From: an uncultured Prolixibacteraceae bacterium
Lineage (GTDB): Bacteria > Bacteroidota > Bacteroidia > Bacteroidales > Prolixibacteraceae
NCBI GenBank assembly: GCA_937915865.1
Contig: CALGIG010000132.1
Span: forward strand, 95,846-159,845
DNA: 64,000 bases
Reading direction: 5' to 3'
The position numbers and the translations under genes are program-made. Of the stretch, positions 1 to 8,562 are shown in pieces; the first letter of the stretch is position 1; every line of letters starts with the position of its first letter. Under the pieces are notes generated by a model, which was given only the letters and a program-made list of their open reading frames with translations, had not been told where the DNA came from and ran no database searches.

Positions 1-22
1 GCAAGGTTTGGAGAAAGTCCAC
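1..22 (-). CDS. possible N-terminus of an ArsG-like permease (partial)
   Basis: Reading the minus strand from a GTG at 22 gives (M)DFLQTL before the window edge. From memory, ArsG-family permeases, which usually follow ArsF-like proteins such as the one at 79-459, start with a similar M-x-x-LQ-x-LL pattern. Only seven codons are visible and the start is GTG, so this is a context-based guess. The plus strand also carries a short open tail ending at 62-64 that I cannot assign. Confidence 0.22.
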
Positions 23-78
23 GGAGCTTTGAATATTAGAATTTTGAATGTAGGAATAAAATAATCAATTGTAATTTA

Positions 79-459
79 TCAGAGTTTATCAATAGTTTCT
101 TTTATTTTAGCTTTAAGCCTGAAAGGGCTTCTTTCGGCATTCATAAAGGCCATGTTGGTGAGGTCGATTTTCTTTCCGTCTTTTACAATAATAAGAGCTT
201 GACCAGCAATCTTGTATTTCTTTACTAAAGCATTGTTTTTATCATCCTCTCTATTAACCGATTTCAAAACCAGTTGATCGCCGAAATATTGTTTCAAGGC
301 TTCAGAGGCTACTTTTTCAACAGCATTGCAGGTGTCGCAACGTCGGGTTCCATGAAAATAGTAGACTTCAACTCCTGCATACCCATTATTCGTTATCTGC
401 GAAAAAACCGGGACAATTCCTCCAAAAATGAGAAGTAGGATGATTAACAGCTGTCTCAT
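79..459 (-). CDS. ArsF-like thioredoxin-fold protein, exported
   Basis: This is a protein of about 126 aa with an N-terminal hydrophobic signal (MRQLLIILLLIFGG) followed by a thioredoxin-like domain. A CDTC redox motif lies in the stretch YFHGTRRCDTCNAVEK, and the C-terminal half has the 'VKKYKIAGQALIIVKDG' pattern of a thioredoxin fold. It resembles the family annotated as nitrophenyl compound nitroreductase subunit ArsF. The start is set at the ATG at 459, because the upstream in-frame ATG at 498 would put 13 polar and aromatic residues in front of the signal peptide. It is probably periplasmic or membrane-anchored and partners a permease whose start may lie at the window edge. The exact substrate is unknown. 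Confidence 0.6.
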   Translation of the reverse strand: MRQLLIILLLIFGGIVPVFSQITNNGYAGVEVYYFHGTRRCDTCNAVEKVASEALKQYFGDQLVLKSVNREDDKNNALVKKYKIAGQALIIVKDGKKIDLTNMAFMNAERSPFRLKAKIKETIDKL

Positions 460-686
460 AAGTAATCGTTGAAAATAAAACCATTCACAATTATCCAAAC
501 ACGAGTAAAAGTGATAACAAATAAAAGCTATTTATCTGAATAACTTGTACTTATTTTCATGTTTTCATTCTGCCAGGTTGTTAAAAAGATCAAACAAAAA
601 AGCCTTACATAGAAGGGTTTTTTATTTATTCAAAAACAGAGAAAATAAATATCTTTGTCGCTCAAAAATTTACAAAGTATAAAATA

Positions 687-2480
687 ATGTCCATCGAACA
701 GATAATCAGCGAAAAAATAGTTGAAGCCATCAATCATTGCTATCAACAGCAAATCGACAGCAAACTTGTTCAATTACAAAATACCCGGAAAGAATTTGAA
801 GGAGATATTACATTGGTAGTCTTTCCTTTTCTAAAAATATCGAAAAAATCGCCGGAGCAAACTGCTGCCGAGATTGGCGATTACCTTCAGCAAAACGTTT
901 CTGAAGTTGAAAAATACAATGTGGTAAAAGGGTTCCTCAACCTGGTTATTTCGCAATCGTATTGGGTTTCGGTACTCAATTCAGCCAATGCTGATCCTAA
1001 ATTTGGACTAACTCAAGCTACTGAAAAATCGAAACTGGTGATGGTCGAATATTCGTCACCAAACACCAATAAGCCATTGCATCTTGGGCACATCCGCAAC
1101 AATCTGCTGGGCTTTTCGCTAAGCGAAATTCTGAAAGCAAATGGCAACAAAGTGGTAAAAACCAACATTGTAAACGACCGTGGCATCCACATCTGCAAAT
1201 CGATGTATGCCTGGAAAATGTGGGGAAATGGGCAGACACCCGAGAATACCGGCATTAAAGGCGACCACCTGGTTGGCGATTTCTATGTGAAGTTTGACCA
1301 GGAATACAAAAAAGAAATTGCCGAACTTGTTGCCCAAGGCCAAACCAAAGAAGAAGCTGAACAAAATGCACCATCAATTTTGGGCGCCCGCGAATTACTC
1401 CTGAGATGGGAAGCCAAAGACCCGGAAACCATCGGGCTTTGGAAAACGATGAACCAGTGGGTTTATAACGGTTTCGACGTGACATACAAAGAGCTGGGCG
1501 TCGATTTCGACAAGATTTACTACGAATCGGAAACCTACCTTTATGGGAAAGGCGAAGTTTTGCGTGGGCTTGCAGAAGGCGTTTTCTACCAGAAAGAAGA
1601 CTCGTCGGTTTGGGCTGACCTAACTGCCGAAGGACTGGACCACAAATTGTTGCTTCGTTCCGATGGCACTTCGGTTTATATGACTCAGGATATTGGCACA
1701 GCCAAAGAACGCTTTCAGGACTACCCCATCGACAAAATGGTTTATGTCGTTGGAAACGAGCAAAACTACCATTTTCAGGTCCTTTCCATTCTGCTCGACA
1801 AACTTGGGTTCGAATTTGGTAAAGGCTTGCACCACTTCTCGTACGGAATGGTTGAGCTTCCACAGGGAAAAATGAAATCGCGCGAAGGTACCGTTGTTGA
1901 TGCCGATGACCTTGTTGCTGAAATGGTTGATGTTGCCCGCCGAACTTCGGAAGAATTGGGCAAACTCGAAGGTTATACCCCCGAACAGGCTGCCGAAACC
2001 TATAAAATGATTGCATTGGGAGCTTTGAAATATTTTATACTGAAGGTTGACCCGAAGAAAAATATGCTTTTCAACCCACAGGAATCGATCGATTTCAATG
2101 GGAATACAGGGCCTTTTATCCAATACACTTACGCCCGAATCCGATCGGTATTGCGCAAAGCCGCTGACCGTGAAATTGAAATTAACCGCACACTTCCGGC
2201 CTCAACCGAATTGGCATTGAAAGAGCTTCAATTGATAAAATCGGTATCACAATTTCCAGTAACGGTAAAAGAAGCAGGAGAAATGTACAGTCCTGCCGTA
2301 ATTGCCAATTACATTTACGAACTTGTAAAAGAATTTAACCAGTTCTACCACGAATTTTCAATTCTTGCCGAAGAAAACGAAACCAAACGCAATACACGCC
2401 TGGTTATTTCTGAAACTGTTGGAAAAACCATAAAAACCGGCATGAAAATCCTGGGAATTGATGTGCCGGAACGGATGTAA
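687..2480 (+). CDS. argS: arginyl-tRNA synthetase
   Basis: This class I aminoacyl-tRNA synthetase charges tRNA-Arg with arginine in the cytoplasm. The 597-aa length is normal for bacterial ArgRS. It has an N-terminal Add-1-like domain, the HIGH signature as HLGH at residues 132-135 (context SSPNTNKPLHLGHIRNN), and a KMSKS equivalent KMKS at about 395-398 followed by REG. The anticodon-binding DALR domain ends in ERM at the C-terminus. A TATCTTTG box at 650-657, about 30 bp before the ATG, fits the Bacteroidota -7 element. The gene is monocistronic and is followed by a strong hairpin terminator. Confidence 0.97.
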   Translation: MSIEQIISEKIVEAINHCYQQQIDSKLVQLQNTRKEFEGDITLVVFPFLKISKKSPEQTAAEIGDYLQQNVSEVEKYNVVKGFLNLVISQSYWVSVLNSANADPKFGLTQATEKSKLVMVEYSSPNTNKPLHLGHIRNNLLGFSLSEILKANGNKVVKTNIVNDRGIHICKSMYAWKMWGNGQTPENTGIKGDHLVGDFYVKFDQEYKKEIAELVAQGQTKEEAEQNAPSILGARELLLRWEAKDPETIGLWKTMNQWVYNGFDVTYKELGVDFDKIYYESETYLYGKGEVLRGLAEGVFYQKEDSSVWADLTAEGLDHKLLLRSDGTSVYMTQDIGTAKERFQDYPIDKMVYVVGNEQNYHFQVLSILLDKLGFEFGKGLHHFSYGMVELPQGKMKSREGTVVDADDLVAEMVDVARRTSEELGKLEGYTPEQAAETYKMIALGALKYFILKVDPKKNMLFNPQESIDFNGNTGPFIQYTYARIRSVLRKAADREIEINRTLPASTELALKELQLIKSVSQFPVTVKEAGEMYSPAVIANYIYELVKEFNQFYHEFSILAEENETKRNTRLVISETVGKTIKTGMKILGIDVPERM

Positions 2481-2660
2481 AAAATTGGAATAAAATAATG
2501 TTGTATTTGGAGTTTATGACTCACCCCGGGCTCGCTGTGCCTGCTTCCGCCACTCTCTTAGAAGAGAAGGGAAAAGGTTCAGAAAGGTGGCTTGAGGCGA
2601 GTAATCAAATTACGACAATAAATTATAAAAAAGGGAAACGGGAAAAAGACCGGAAAACAG

Positions 2661-2700
2661 AAAATCCCCGGAAGCCAGGAATGGTTTCCGGGGATTTTTC
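2661..2700 (+). terminator. rho-independent terminator after argS
   Basis: A perfect 13-bp inverted repeat (AAAATCCCCGGAA / TTCCGGGGATTTT, 2661-2673 and 2686-2698) extends by three more pairs toward a 6-nt loop and ends in a T-run. It lies 180 bp after the argS stop codon. Because the arms begin with A-runs, it can work on both strands. Confidence 0.8.
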
Positions 2701-3155
2701 GTTTTGAAAGACCTGTTCTGAATAATTTGTTATTCTTCGAATTAAAAAATGGGTTGATCGTTGTCCAGTTTCTTTCATTAGCTGAAGAGTGAAGGTCGGC
2801 GAATGAAAAATATCTTTCGTTGGCTGACAACTATTGGACGAAGATTAATGACTCTCTCTTATTAAATGAAAACTATAGTTCATAAAATAGCAAATCACTC
2901 TCATTGATTGACAACCATATCAAGCCAACTAACAGGTTGCTTTTACCAATTGACGAATATAGGTTGAGGATTGATAAGGCTCGTTCGTGGATTGAAAAGT
3001 AACGGACAATGATTGATCAACCCTTTTCATTATTAATAAGTATCTGGTTATGAAAATGAAAATATCTTAATAATCAAAAAATATTTTCATAAGCGATTGG
3101 TAATAATTGTTAAATTGATTATATTTAGTTATCCATAATTAAATAGATAAAATTT
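2701..3155. other. non-coding stretch between argS and the 3156 gene, possible gene relic
   Basis: No intact gene is visible. One plus-strand frame from about 2748 to 3000 is mostly open but broken by in-frame stops, with pieces such as SLADNYWTKIND and PIDEYRLRIDKARSWIEK. That may be an eroded coding sequence or chance. I see no RNA gene or clear promoter. Confidence 0.3.
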
Positions 3156-3851
3156 ATGAACAAACACCAAATCGCAAAACTTGATTCTTTAAAATTAATT
3201 GTAAAAGAATCAGAAAACAATCCTGACAGTATTGCAAGAATACCAAACTTTGCAATGGTTGTCAACCGCATCAAGGAAATTTGTACTGATATAGATGCAT
3301 GCCAGATCGTACAACAAAAAGACCTTACAGGTATAACTACAGACAAGGAATTAGCTCTTGAAAACCTGTCTGATTCATCTATCGAAATTGCAGGCGCTTT
3401 ATATTCGCTTGCACACGATCAAAATAACCATACACTTATGTCAAGGGTTAATTTTAAGCCTACCAAAATAGGAAATATGAATCAATCTGACTTACTAGCT
3501 ACTGCAGGAATAATACTGGACGAAGCAACTAAAATATCAGGTAACGAATTAGCCAATGAAGGTATTAGCGTTGAAGAATTAACGAATTACCGGGAATTAA
3601 TCAACTTTTTTAACACAATTAAATCATCAAAAAAAGAAGCAGTTATAGACAGATCAGGAACCACCGAAAGATTGAGTAAATTATTTGAAGAAGCAAACAC
3701 GCTCGTTAAGAATAAACTCGACCGCTTAGCATTACAATTTAAACGCAAAGACCCTGAATTTTATCTCAAATACAAAGCAGCTCGCACGACCCACTACCGA
3801 ACGACAACGAAAGAAGCAATGAATAAAAATGATACTGAGGCTAAAGAATAG
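3156..3851 (+). CDS. conserved hypothetical protein, helical
   Basis: This is a 231-aa protein with no signal peptide and no membrane segment. It is rich in charged and helical residues and has a positively charged C-terminal tail (ALQFKRKDPEFYLKYKAAR). The KDPEFY-KYKAAR tail reminds me of uncharacterised proteins found in several copies in Bacteroidota genomes, but I cannot name a domain. It lies upstream of the CRISPR locus and is separated from cas9 by a REP-like palindrome and the opposing tracrRNA, so it is probably not part of the cas operon. No catalytic motif is visible, and a function cannot be assigned. Confidence 0.6.
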   Translation: MNKHQIAKLDSLKLIVKESENNPDSIARIPNFAMVVNRIKEICTDIDACQIVQQKDLTGITTDKELALENLSDSSIEIAGALYSLAHDQNNHTLMSRVNFKPTKIGNMNQSDLLATAGIILDEATKISGNELANEGISVEELTNYRELINFFNTIKSSKKEAVIDRSGTTERLSKLFEEANTLVKNKLDRLALQFKRKDPEFYLKYKAARTTHYRTTTKEAMNKNDTEAKE

Positions 3852-3866
3852 GTTATTGCATTTAAA

Positions 3867-3900
3867 TTAGAGGTTTCACCCATGCGGGTGAAACCTCTAA
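3867..3900. repeat. REP-like palindrome 1, at the tracrRNA 3' end
   Basis: A perfect 15-bp inverted repeat, TTAGAGGTTTCACCC, with an ATGC loop (arms 3867-3881 and 3886-3900). Its core arm AGGTTTCACC recurs at 8511-8540 and 8781-8820, and half of it at 9206-9220. It abuts the U-run that ends the tracrRNA and lies just after the stop of the 3156 gene, for which it could serve as a terminator-like hairpin. Confidence 0.8.
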
Positions 3901-4023
3901 AAAAGAAAGCGACCCATAAAGGCCGCTTTAAATGTTTTTTAATTAAAAATCCTGCGGAAGTACGCAGGATTAAGAAATTTCTTCGGCTTATAGCCTTATT
4001 GTGATAAGTCTTTCAAATTGTAT
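3899..4023 (-). ncRNA. tracrRNA of the type II-C CRISPR system
   Basis: Read on the minus strand, this RNA begins with an anti-repeat (4023 down to 3999) that pairs with the 5' half of the array repeat in crRNA orientation. There are 14 bp (CTTTCAAATTGTAT on the crRNA side, 4010-4023 on the plus strand), a bulge of 4 tracrRNA nt against 3 crRNA nt, then 7 bp (TTGTGAT, 3999-4005). A nexus hairpin (GGCT-ATA-AGCC, 3985-3995) follows, then a perfect 9-bp hairpin (3948-3971) with a T-run. A second 9-bp hairpin with one GU pair (3906-3929) ends in six U (3899-3904). Length is about 125 nt. Both ends are inferred from the promoter and terminator rather than measured. Confidence 0.9.
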
Positions 4024-4028
4024 CAAGA

Positions 4029-4059
4029 CAAATATAATGACATTAACAAAAATAACAAA
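4029..4059 (-). promoter_or_regulatory. tracrRNA promoter
   Basis: On the minus strand, TTTG (4059-4056), a 19-nt spacer and TATATTTG (4036-4029) match the Bacteroidota -33/-7 consensus TTTG-N19-TAnnTTTG exactly. Transcription would start near 4022-4024, where the anti-repeat begins. The -33 element ends 3 bp before the cas9 ATG, so this promoter lies within the cas9 leader and points the opposite way. Confidence 0.8.
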
Positions 4060-4062
4060 ACC

Positions 4063-7000
4063 ATGCCTGAAATTTTAGGAATTGATTTGGGTACAAATTC
4101 GATCGGATTAGCCAAAAGAAACACTGAGAAAGGAAATAATGTAGTTGATCAATTGGAGTTTTTTAGCTCTATAATTTTCAAGAAGGGAGTTGGAACTGAA
4201 AAAGGAGTAGAATTTTCTTATGCGGCAGAACGCACTAAGCATCGTTCTATCCGTCGATTATACCAAGCAAGAAAATATCGTATTTGGGCAACTCTGGATG
4301 TCTTAATGAAAAATGGATATTGTCCGATAACAGAGGAGCAATTAGACCGATGGAGAAAATACGATAAGAAAAATGGACTAAAACGAGAATATCCTGTTGA
4401 TGCTTTTGATTTTGAAAAATGGGTTAGACTTGATTTCGATGGGGATGGGATCGCTGACTATTCAAGTCCTTATCAATTACGGGCCGAATTAGCAACAATT
4501 CAATGTGATTTAACTAAGCATATTAACAAATATAAATTAGGTCGGGCATTGTACCATATTGCCCAACGACGTGGATTTAAAAGCAGTAAGGGTGAGACCA
4601 TTAAAGAGCAAGAGAAGGAAGCTGAAGAAAAAGAATTGTCTTCAGATATTGAAATCCAAGTTGATCTAAAAAAGTCTGAAGAGAAGAAATCAAAAGATTT
4701 ACTGGAATATAAAAGCGCACATCAATTGCCAACTGTTGGTTGTTGCTTTGACAAATTATTAAAAGAGGGGATTCGGGTACGGGCAAGTAACTTTCAGGCA
4801 ATTCGTTCACAGTATGAGGAAGAAATCAAATATATCTTTGAATTTCAGGATGGATTAAAGCCTGAAGATGATTTTTACAAATCAATTTACAAAGCTATTT
4901 TTTATAAACGTCCATTACGATCACAAAAAGGGTTAGTTGGTAAATGTACATTGGAGTCGACAAAATCGCGTTGCCCAATTAACCATCCTGAATTTGAAAC
5001 TTTCAGAGCATGGTCATTCATTAATAATATTCAGTACCGAAGATATTCATCGGATAATTGGATGAATTTGTCTGTCGGCTTGAAAGAAAAGTTATTTGAA
5101 AACAAATTTTTAAGAACAAAAGTAAATTTTAAGTTCGAAGAAATACGTGAATGGCTTGAAAAAAAGGTTGGTTATTATCTTTCGTCGGAGAATAAGACTA
5201 TAAATTATAAGGATAAAACCAATGTCGCCGGATGTCCTATTTCTGCCAGACTAAAAAATTTATTGGGAGAAGACTGGATGAATTTTGAAAAGAAAACATC
5301 AAAAACCAGAACAAATTATAAAACAGGTGAAGTTCATGCCATATCATATACATTGGAAGATATTTGGCATGTCTGTTTCTCGTTTGAAGATCAAGAACGT
5401 GTTGAGGAGTTTGCAAGAGAATCGCTAAGTTTTGATGTTGGTAAAGCAAATGATTTAGTTCGTCTTTGGTCTGCCATTCCGCAAGGTTATTCTATGTTAA
5501 GTCTTAAGGCGATTCGAAATATTAATCGATTCTTGACGAAAGGTTTAATTTATACAGATGCGGTATTGTTGGCTAAGTTACCAGACATATTTGGTGAAGA
5601 ACTTTGGTCGCAGTATGAAGAATATCTTTTGAACAATATCTCAAAGGTCGTTGAAGAAAATCGAAAAGAGAAGAAAATTCTTAATGTTGTGAACAATTTA
5701 GTTGCTAGTTATAAATCGTTGGAGCTTGATGAACAGTTTGCTCATAAAAATACAGATTATCGTTTAGATTCAAGTGATTATTCTGACATTGAAAAAGCAG
5801 CAATTGACAGTATTGGTGAAAAATCATGGGATAAATTGGATGATCCGGAACGGAAGAATCTGTTATCGGAAGTCGAGATTAAGTACCAACAATTTTTTTC
5901 TTCATCAAAACGTGATTTCTATAAATTACCTAAGCTGGGTGACAGTTTGAAATTGTTTCTTTCAAACGATCCAAAATTTAATTTTCTACATTGTGAGAAT
6001 GATTTTATTGATCCTAAAACAAAACTCCCCTGTAAATGTCCTGCATGTAGAAAGTTAGGCCTTTTGTATCATCCTTCTCAAATAGAATTTTATAAACCAG
6101 CGAAAGAACAAAGCATTGAATGGAAAGGTACGACCTTATCCTTAAAATTATTGGAATCGCCAAAAATCGGAGCTTTCAAAAATCCGATGGCTATGCGTAC
6201 ACTTCATATTCTTCGAAAGGCAATTAATCATTTGTTAAAAGAAGGGACAATTACAGAAGATACACGAATTGTTATTGAAACTGCCCGTGATTTGAACGAT
6301 GCCAATATGCGATGGGCAATCGAAGCTTACCAAAGGGAAAGGGAGAAAGAAAACAAAATTTTCGAAGAAGCAATAAGGGAACTTTACGAAGGAACAGAAC
6401 GGGTTATTACTGAAGATGAGATTGATAAGGCTCGAATTTTAATTGAGCAATCAGAGATTCAAGAATTTGGTGAGTTTGAAGATGACATAACAGAGAATAA
6501 GCAAAAGAAGAAAACAAAAGAAAAAGGTGTAACGTATAGTAAAGATGTTACAAAGTATCGTCTATGGCTTGAGCAGGGTTGTCGCTGCATTTATACTGGA
6601 AAAATGATTAAAATATCAGATTTATTCTCTGATAATAAAGTTGATTTTGAACATACTATTCCAAGAAGCATTTCTTTTGATAACTCTTTGGCTAATCTTA
6701 CTGTATGTGATGCTCATTTTAACCGGAATGTGAAGAAAAATCAAATTCCATCACAACTTTCAAATTATCAGGAGATACTAGCTCGACTGAAACCATGGGA
6801 AGATAAGGTTGAACGATTAATTGATAATGTAAATTTCTGGAAAGCAAAAGCAAAACAAGCACAAACAAAAGAAACAAAAGATAATGCAATCAGACAACGT
6901 CATTTGTGGCAAATGGAATTGGATTATTGGCAGAACAAGCTTGGCCGTTTTAAAATGCAGGAAGTTACCAGTGGTTTTAAAAACAGTCAGCTTGTAGATA

Positions 7001-8454
7001 CTCGAATCATTACGAAATACGCTACCCATTATTTAAAATCTGTTTTTAATAATGTTGATGTACAAAAAGGACGCATTACTTCTGATTTCCGGAAAATGCT
7101 TGGAGTGCAAAGTATTGATGAAAAGAAAAGTAGAGATAAGCATTCTCATCATGCTGTGGATGCAGCAATTCTAACAATGATCCCTTCATCTGCAAAACGT
7201 GACAAGATGCTTAAACTATACTATGAAATTCAAGAAAAAGAACGATTTGACGATGTTGAGCAGTTGCGTTATGAACTTGAAAGAGAAAGACGAAGTTGTA
7301 ATCTGGGGAATGTTTCGGGTGTTACTCAATTTATCGAGGATCATATTCTTATTAATCATGTTTCAAAAGATCAGACTTTAACTCCAGCACATAGAAAAGA
7401 GCGGAGACGGGGAAAAGAAATGTTATATCCTGATAAAAATGGGTTATTGACAAATCGATGGGTAACAGGTGATTGCATAAGAGGTCAGCTTCATAAAGAT
7501 TCTTGGTTCGGAGCGATTAAATATCCTTTGATGGAAAATGACATTCTTCAAAAAGATAAAAAAGGAGAATTTGTTTATCCGAAAGACAAAAATGGTGATG
7601 ATATTTTGTTAATGGTAAAGCGAGAATCCATCACTAGTCTGAAATCGGGAAAAGACTTAGATAAGATTATTGATCCACATGTCCGATATTCAATTGAAGT
7701 TGCAATAAAGAAAAGGATGGCTGAAAATAAATCGTTTTTGCAAGCAATAGCCGAACCTATATGGATGCTGGATGAAAATAATAATGAAATAAAAATTAAC
7801 AAAAATGGTAAGTTAATAAATCCGATTAGACATATTAGATGTAAAGTTGCCGCGGGACGTGGTTTTTTTACAAAAGATAAAGCTTTGGAAATAAAGAATC
7901 AAGCTTATGCTTCTACAAAGAAAACGATTCATATTGACGATAAAGGATACAAGCAACGATATTACGCACAAAATGATGGAAATTATTTATGCCTATTGTA
8001 TGAAGGAATTAATAAAGGTAAGCTCGAAAGAAAGTTTAAACTATTAAACTATTTCGACATTGTTCAAGGTGATATTAAAAGCGATGAGCAATTGTGGGGT
8101 GAGCCATATTATCGAGAATTTGAAGAAAAGAAAAAAGTATTTTCGCTTTCTGCAATAATAAAAGTAGGTACAAGAGTTTTAATGTGGGAAGAAACTCCTG
8201 ATGAATTGCAGGACTATGATTTAAGTCGAAGATTATTCTCCGTGTATAAATTTAATCTGAAAGGTCAGGATTGTATCTACTTACAAAATCATCTTGAGGC
8301 AAGAAAAGATTCGGATATCACCGAAGATTATACAACTTTCAATAGCAAGATTTATCAACCTAAGTTGACGATGGTTGCCAATAGCTTTAATTGTCTAATA
8401 GAGCATCGTGATTTTGAGATACAACTTAATGGTAAAGTTGAATTTAAGTATTAA
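4063..8454 (+). CDS. cas9: CRISPR-associated endonuclease Cas9, type II-C
   Basis: RNA-guided DNA endonuclease of 1463 aa, in the size range of the large Bacteroidota II-C Cas9s. RuvC-I is MPEILGIDLGTNSIG with catalytic D8. The arginine-rich bridge helix begins near residue 57 (RTKHRSIRRLYQARKYR). A cysteine cluster (C644, C657, C659, C662; PCKCPAC) looks like a zinc site. RuvC-II is IVIETAR with E739. The HNH domain runs from YTGK to FEHTIPRSISFDNS with catalytic H864, preceded by E rather than the usual D. RuvC-III is SHHAVDAA with H1029 and D1033. All nuclease residues are present. I start at the ATG at 4063 because the upstream in-frame start would lie inside the tracrRNA anti-repeat and the protein proper begins at MPEILGIDLG. 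No csn2 or cas4 is present. I found no clear cas9 promoter. Confidence 0.97.
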   Translation: MPEILGIDLGTNSIGLAKRNTEKGNNVVDQLEFFSSIIFKKGVGTEKGVEFSYAAERTKHRSIRRLYQARKYRIWATLDVLMKNGYCPITEEQLDRWRKYDKKNGLKREYPVDAFDFEKWVRLDFDGDGIADYSSPYQLRAELATIQCDLTKHINKYKLGRALYHIAQRRGFKSSKGETIKEQEKEAEEKELSSDIEIQVDLKKSEEKKSKDLLEYKSAHQLPTVGCCFDKLLKEGIRVRASNFQAIRSQYEEEIKYIFEFQDGLKPEDDFYKSIYKAIFYKRPLRSQKGLVGKCTLESTKSRCPINHPEFETFRAWSFINNIQYRRYSSDNWMNLSVGLKEKLFENKFLRTKVNFKFEEIREWLEKKVGYYLSSENKTINYKDKTNVAGCPISARLKNLLGEDWMNFEKKTSKTRTNYKTGEVHAISYTLEDIWHVCFSFEDQERVEEFARESLSFDVGKANDLVRLWSAIPQGYSMLSLKAIRNINRFLTKGLIYTDAVLLAKLPDIFGEELWSQYEEYLLNNISKVVEENRKEKKILNVVNNLVASYKSLELDEQFAHKNTDYRLDSSDYSDIEKAAIDSIGEKSWDKLDDPERKNLLSEVEIKYQQFFSSSKRDFYKLPKLGDSLKLFLSNDPKFNFLHCENDFIDPKTKLPCKCPACRKLGLLYHPSQIEFYKPAKEQSIEWKGTTLSLKLLESPKIGAFKNPMAMRTLHILRKAINHLLKEGTITEDTRIVIETARDLNDANMRWAIEAYQREREKENKIFEEAIRELYEGTERVITEDEIDKARILIEQSEIQEFGEFEDDITENKQKKKTKEKGVTYSKDVTKYRLWLEQGCRCIYTGKMIKISDLFSDNKVDFEHTIPRSISFDNSLANLTVCDAHFNRNVKKNQIPSQLSNYQEILARLKPWEDKVERLIDNVNFWKAKAKQAQTKETKDNAIRQRHLWQMELDYWQNKLGRFKMQEVTSGFKNSQLVDTRIITKYATHYLKSVFNNVDVQKGRITSDFRKMLGVQSIDEKKSRDKHSHHAVDAAILTMIPSSAKRDKMLKLYYEIQEKERFDDVEQLRYELERERRSCNLGNVSGVTQFIEDHILINHVSKDQTLTPAHRKERRRGKEMLYPDKNGLLTNRWVTGDCIRGQLHKDSWFGAIKYPLMENDILQKDKKGEFVYPKDKNGDDILLMVKRESITSLKSGKDLDKIIDPHVRYSIEVAIKKRMAENKSFLQAIAEPIWMLDENNNEIKINKNGKLINPIRHIRCKVAAGRGFFTKDKALEIKNQAYASTKKTIHIDDKGYKQRYYAQNDGNYLCLLYEGINKGKLERKFKLLNYFDIVQGDIKSDEQLWGEPYYREFEEKKKVFSLSAIIKVGTRVLMWEETPDELQDYDLSRRLFSVYKFNLKGQDCIYLQNHLEARKDSDITEDYTTFNSKIYQPKLTMVANSFNCLIEHRDFEIQLNGKVEFKY

Positions 8455-8510
8455 ATAACAACAATATCAGTTAAAATTTCTACAATATTTTAATCACGTA
8501 ATATGCCAAA

Positions 8511-8540
8511 TACAGGTTTCACCCATAGGTGAAACCTGTA
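8511..8540. repeat. REP-like palindrome 2, between cas9 and the transposase
   Basis: A perfect 13-bp inverted repeat, TACAGGTTTCACC, with a CATA loop (arms 8511-8523 and 8528-8540). It shares the core AGGTTTCACC with the other palindromes of this locus. It lies 57 bp after the cas9 stop and 23 bp before the transposase ATG. Confidence 0.8.
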
Positions 8541-8562
8541 AAAAACAAAAAATATTCTCGCA

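Noticed and set aside
1255..2016. Minus-strand ORF of 253 aa across argS
   Set aside because: It lies entirely antisense to a clear argS and has a low-complexity, arginine/glutamine-rich composition typical of a shadow frame.
2498..2707. Small ORF after argS
   Set aside because: It runs through the terminator hairpin at 2661-2700 and shows no protein-like pattern.
4018..4062. Longer Cas9 start at 4018
   Set aside because: The extra 15 residues would come from the anti-repeat and the tracrRNA promoter, and Cas9 proteins begin at the RuvC-I strand, as MPEILGIDLG does.
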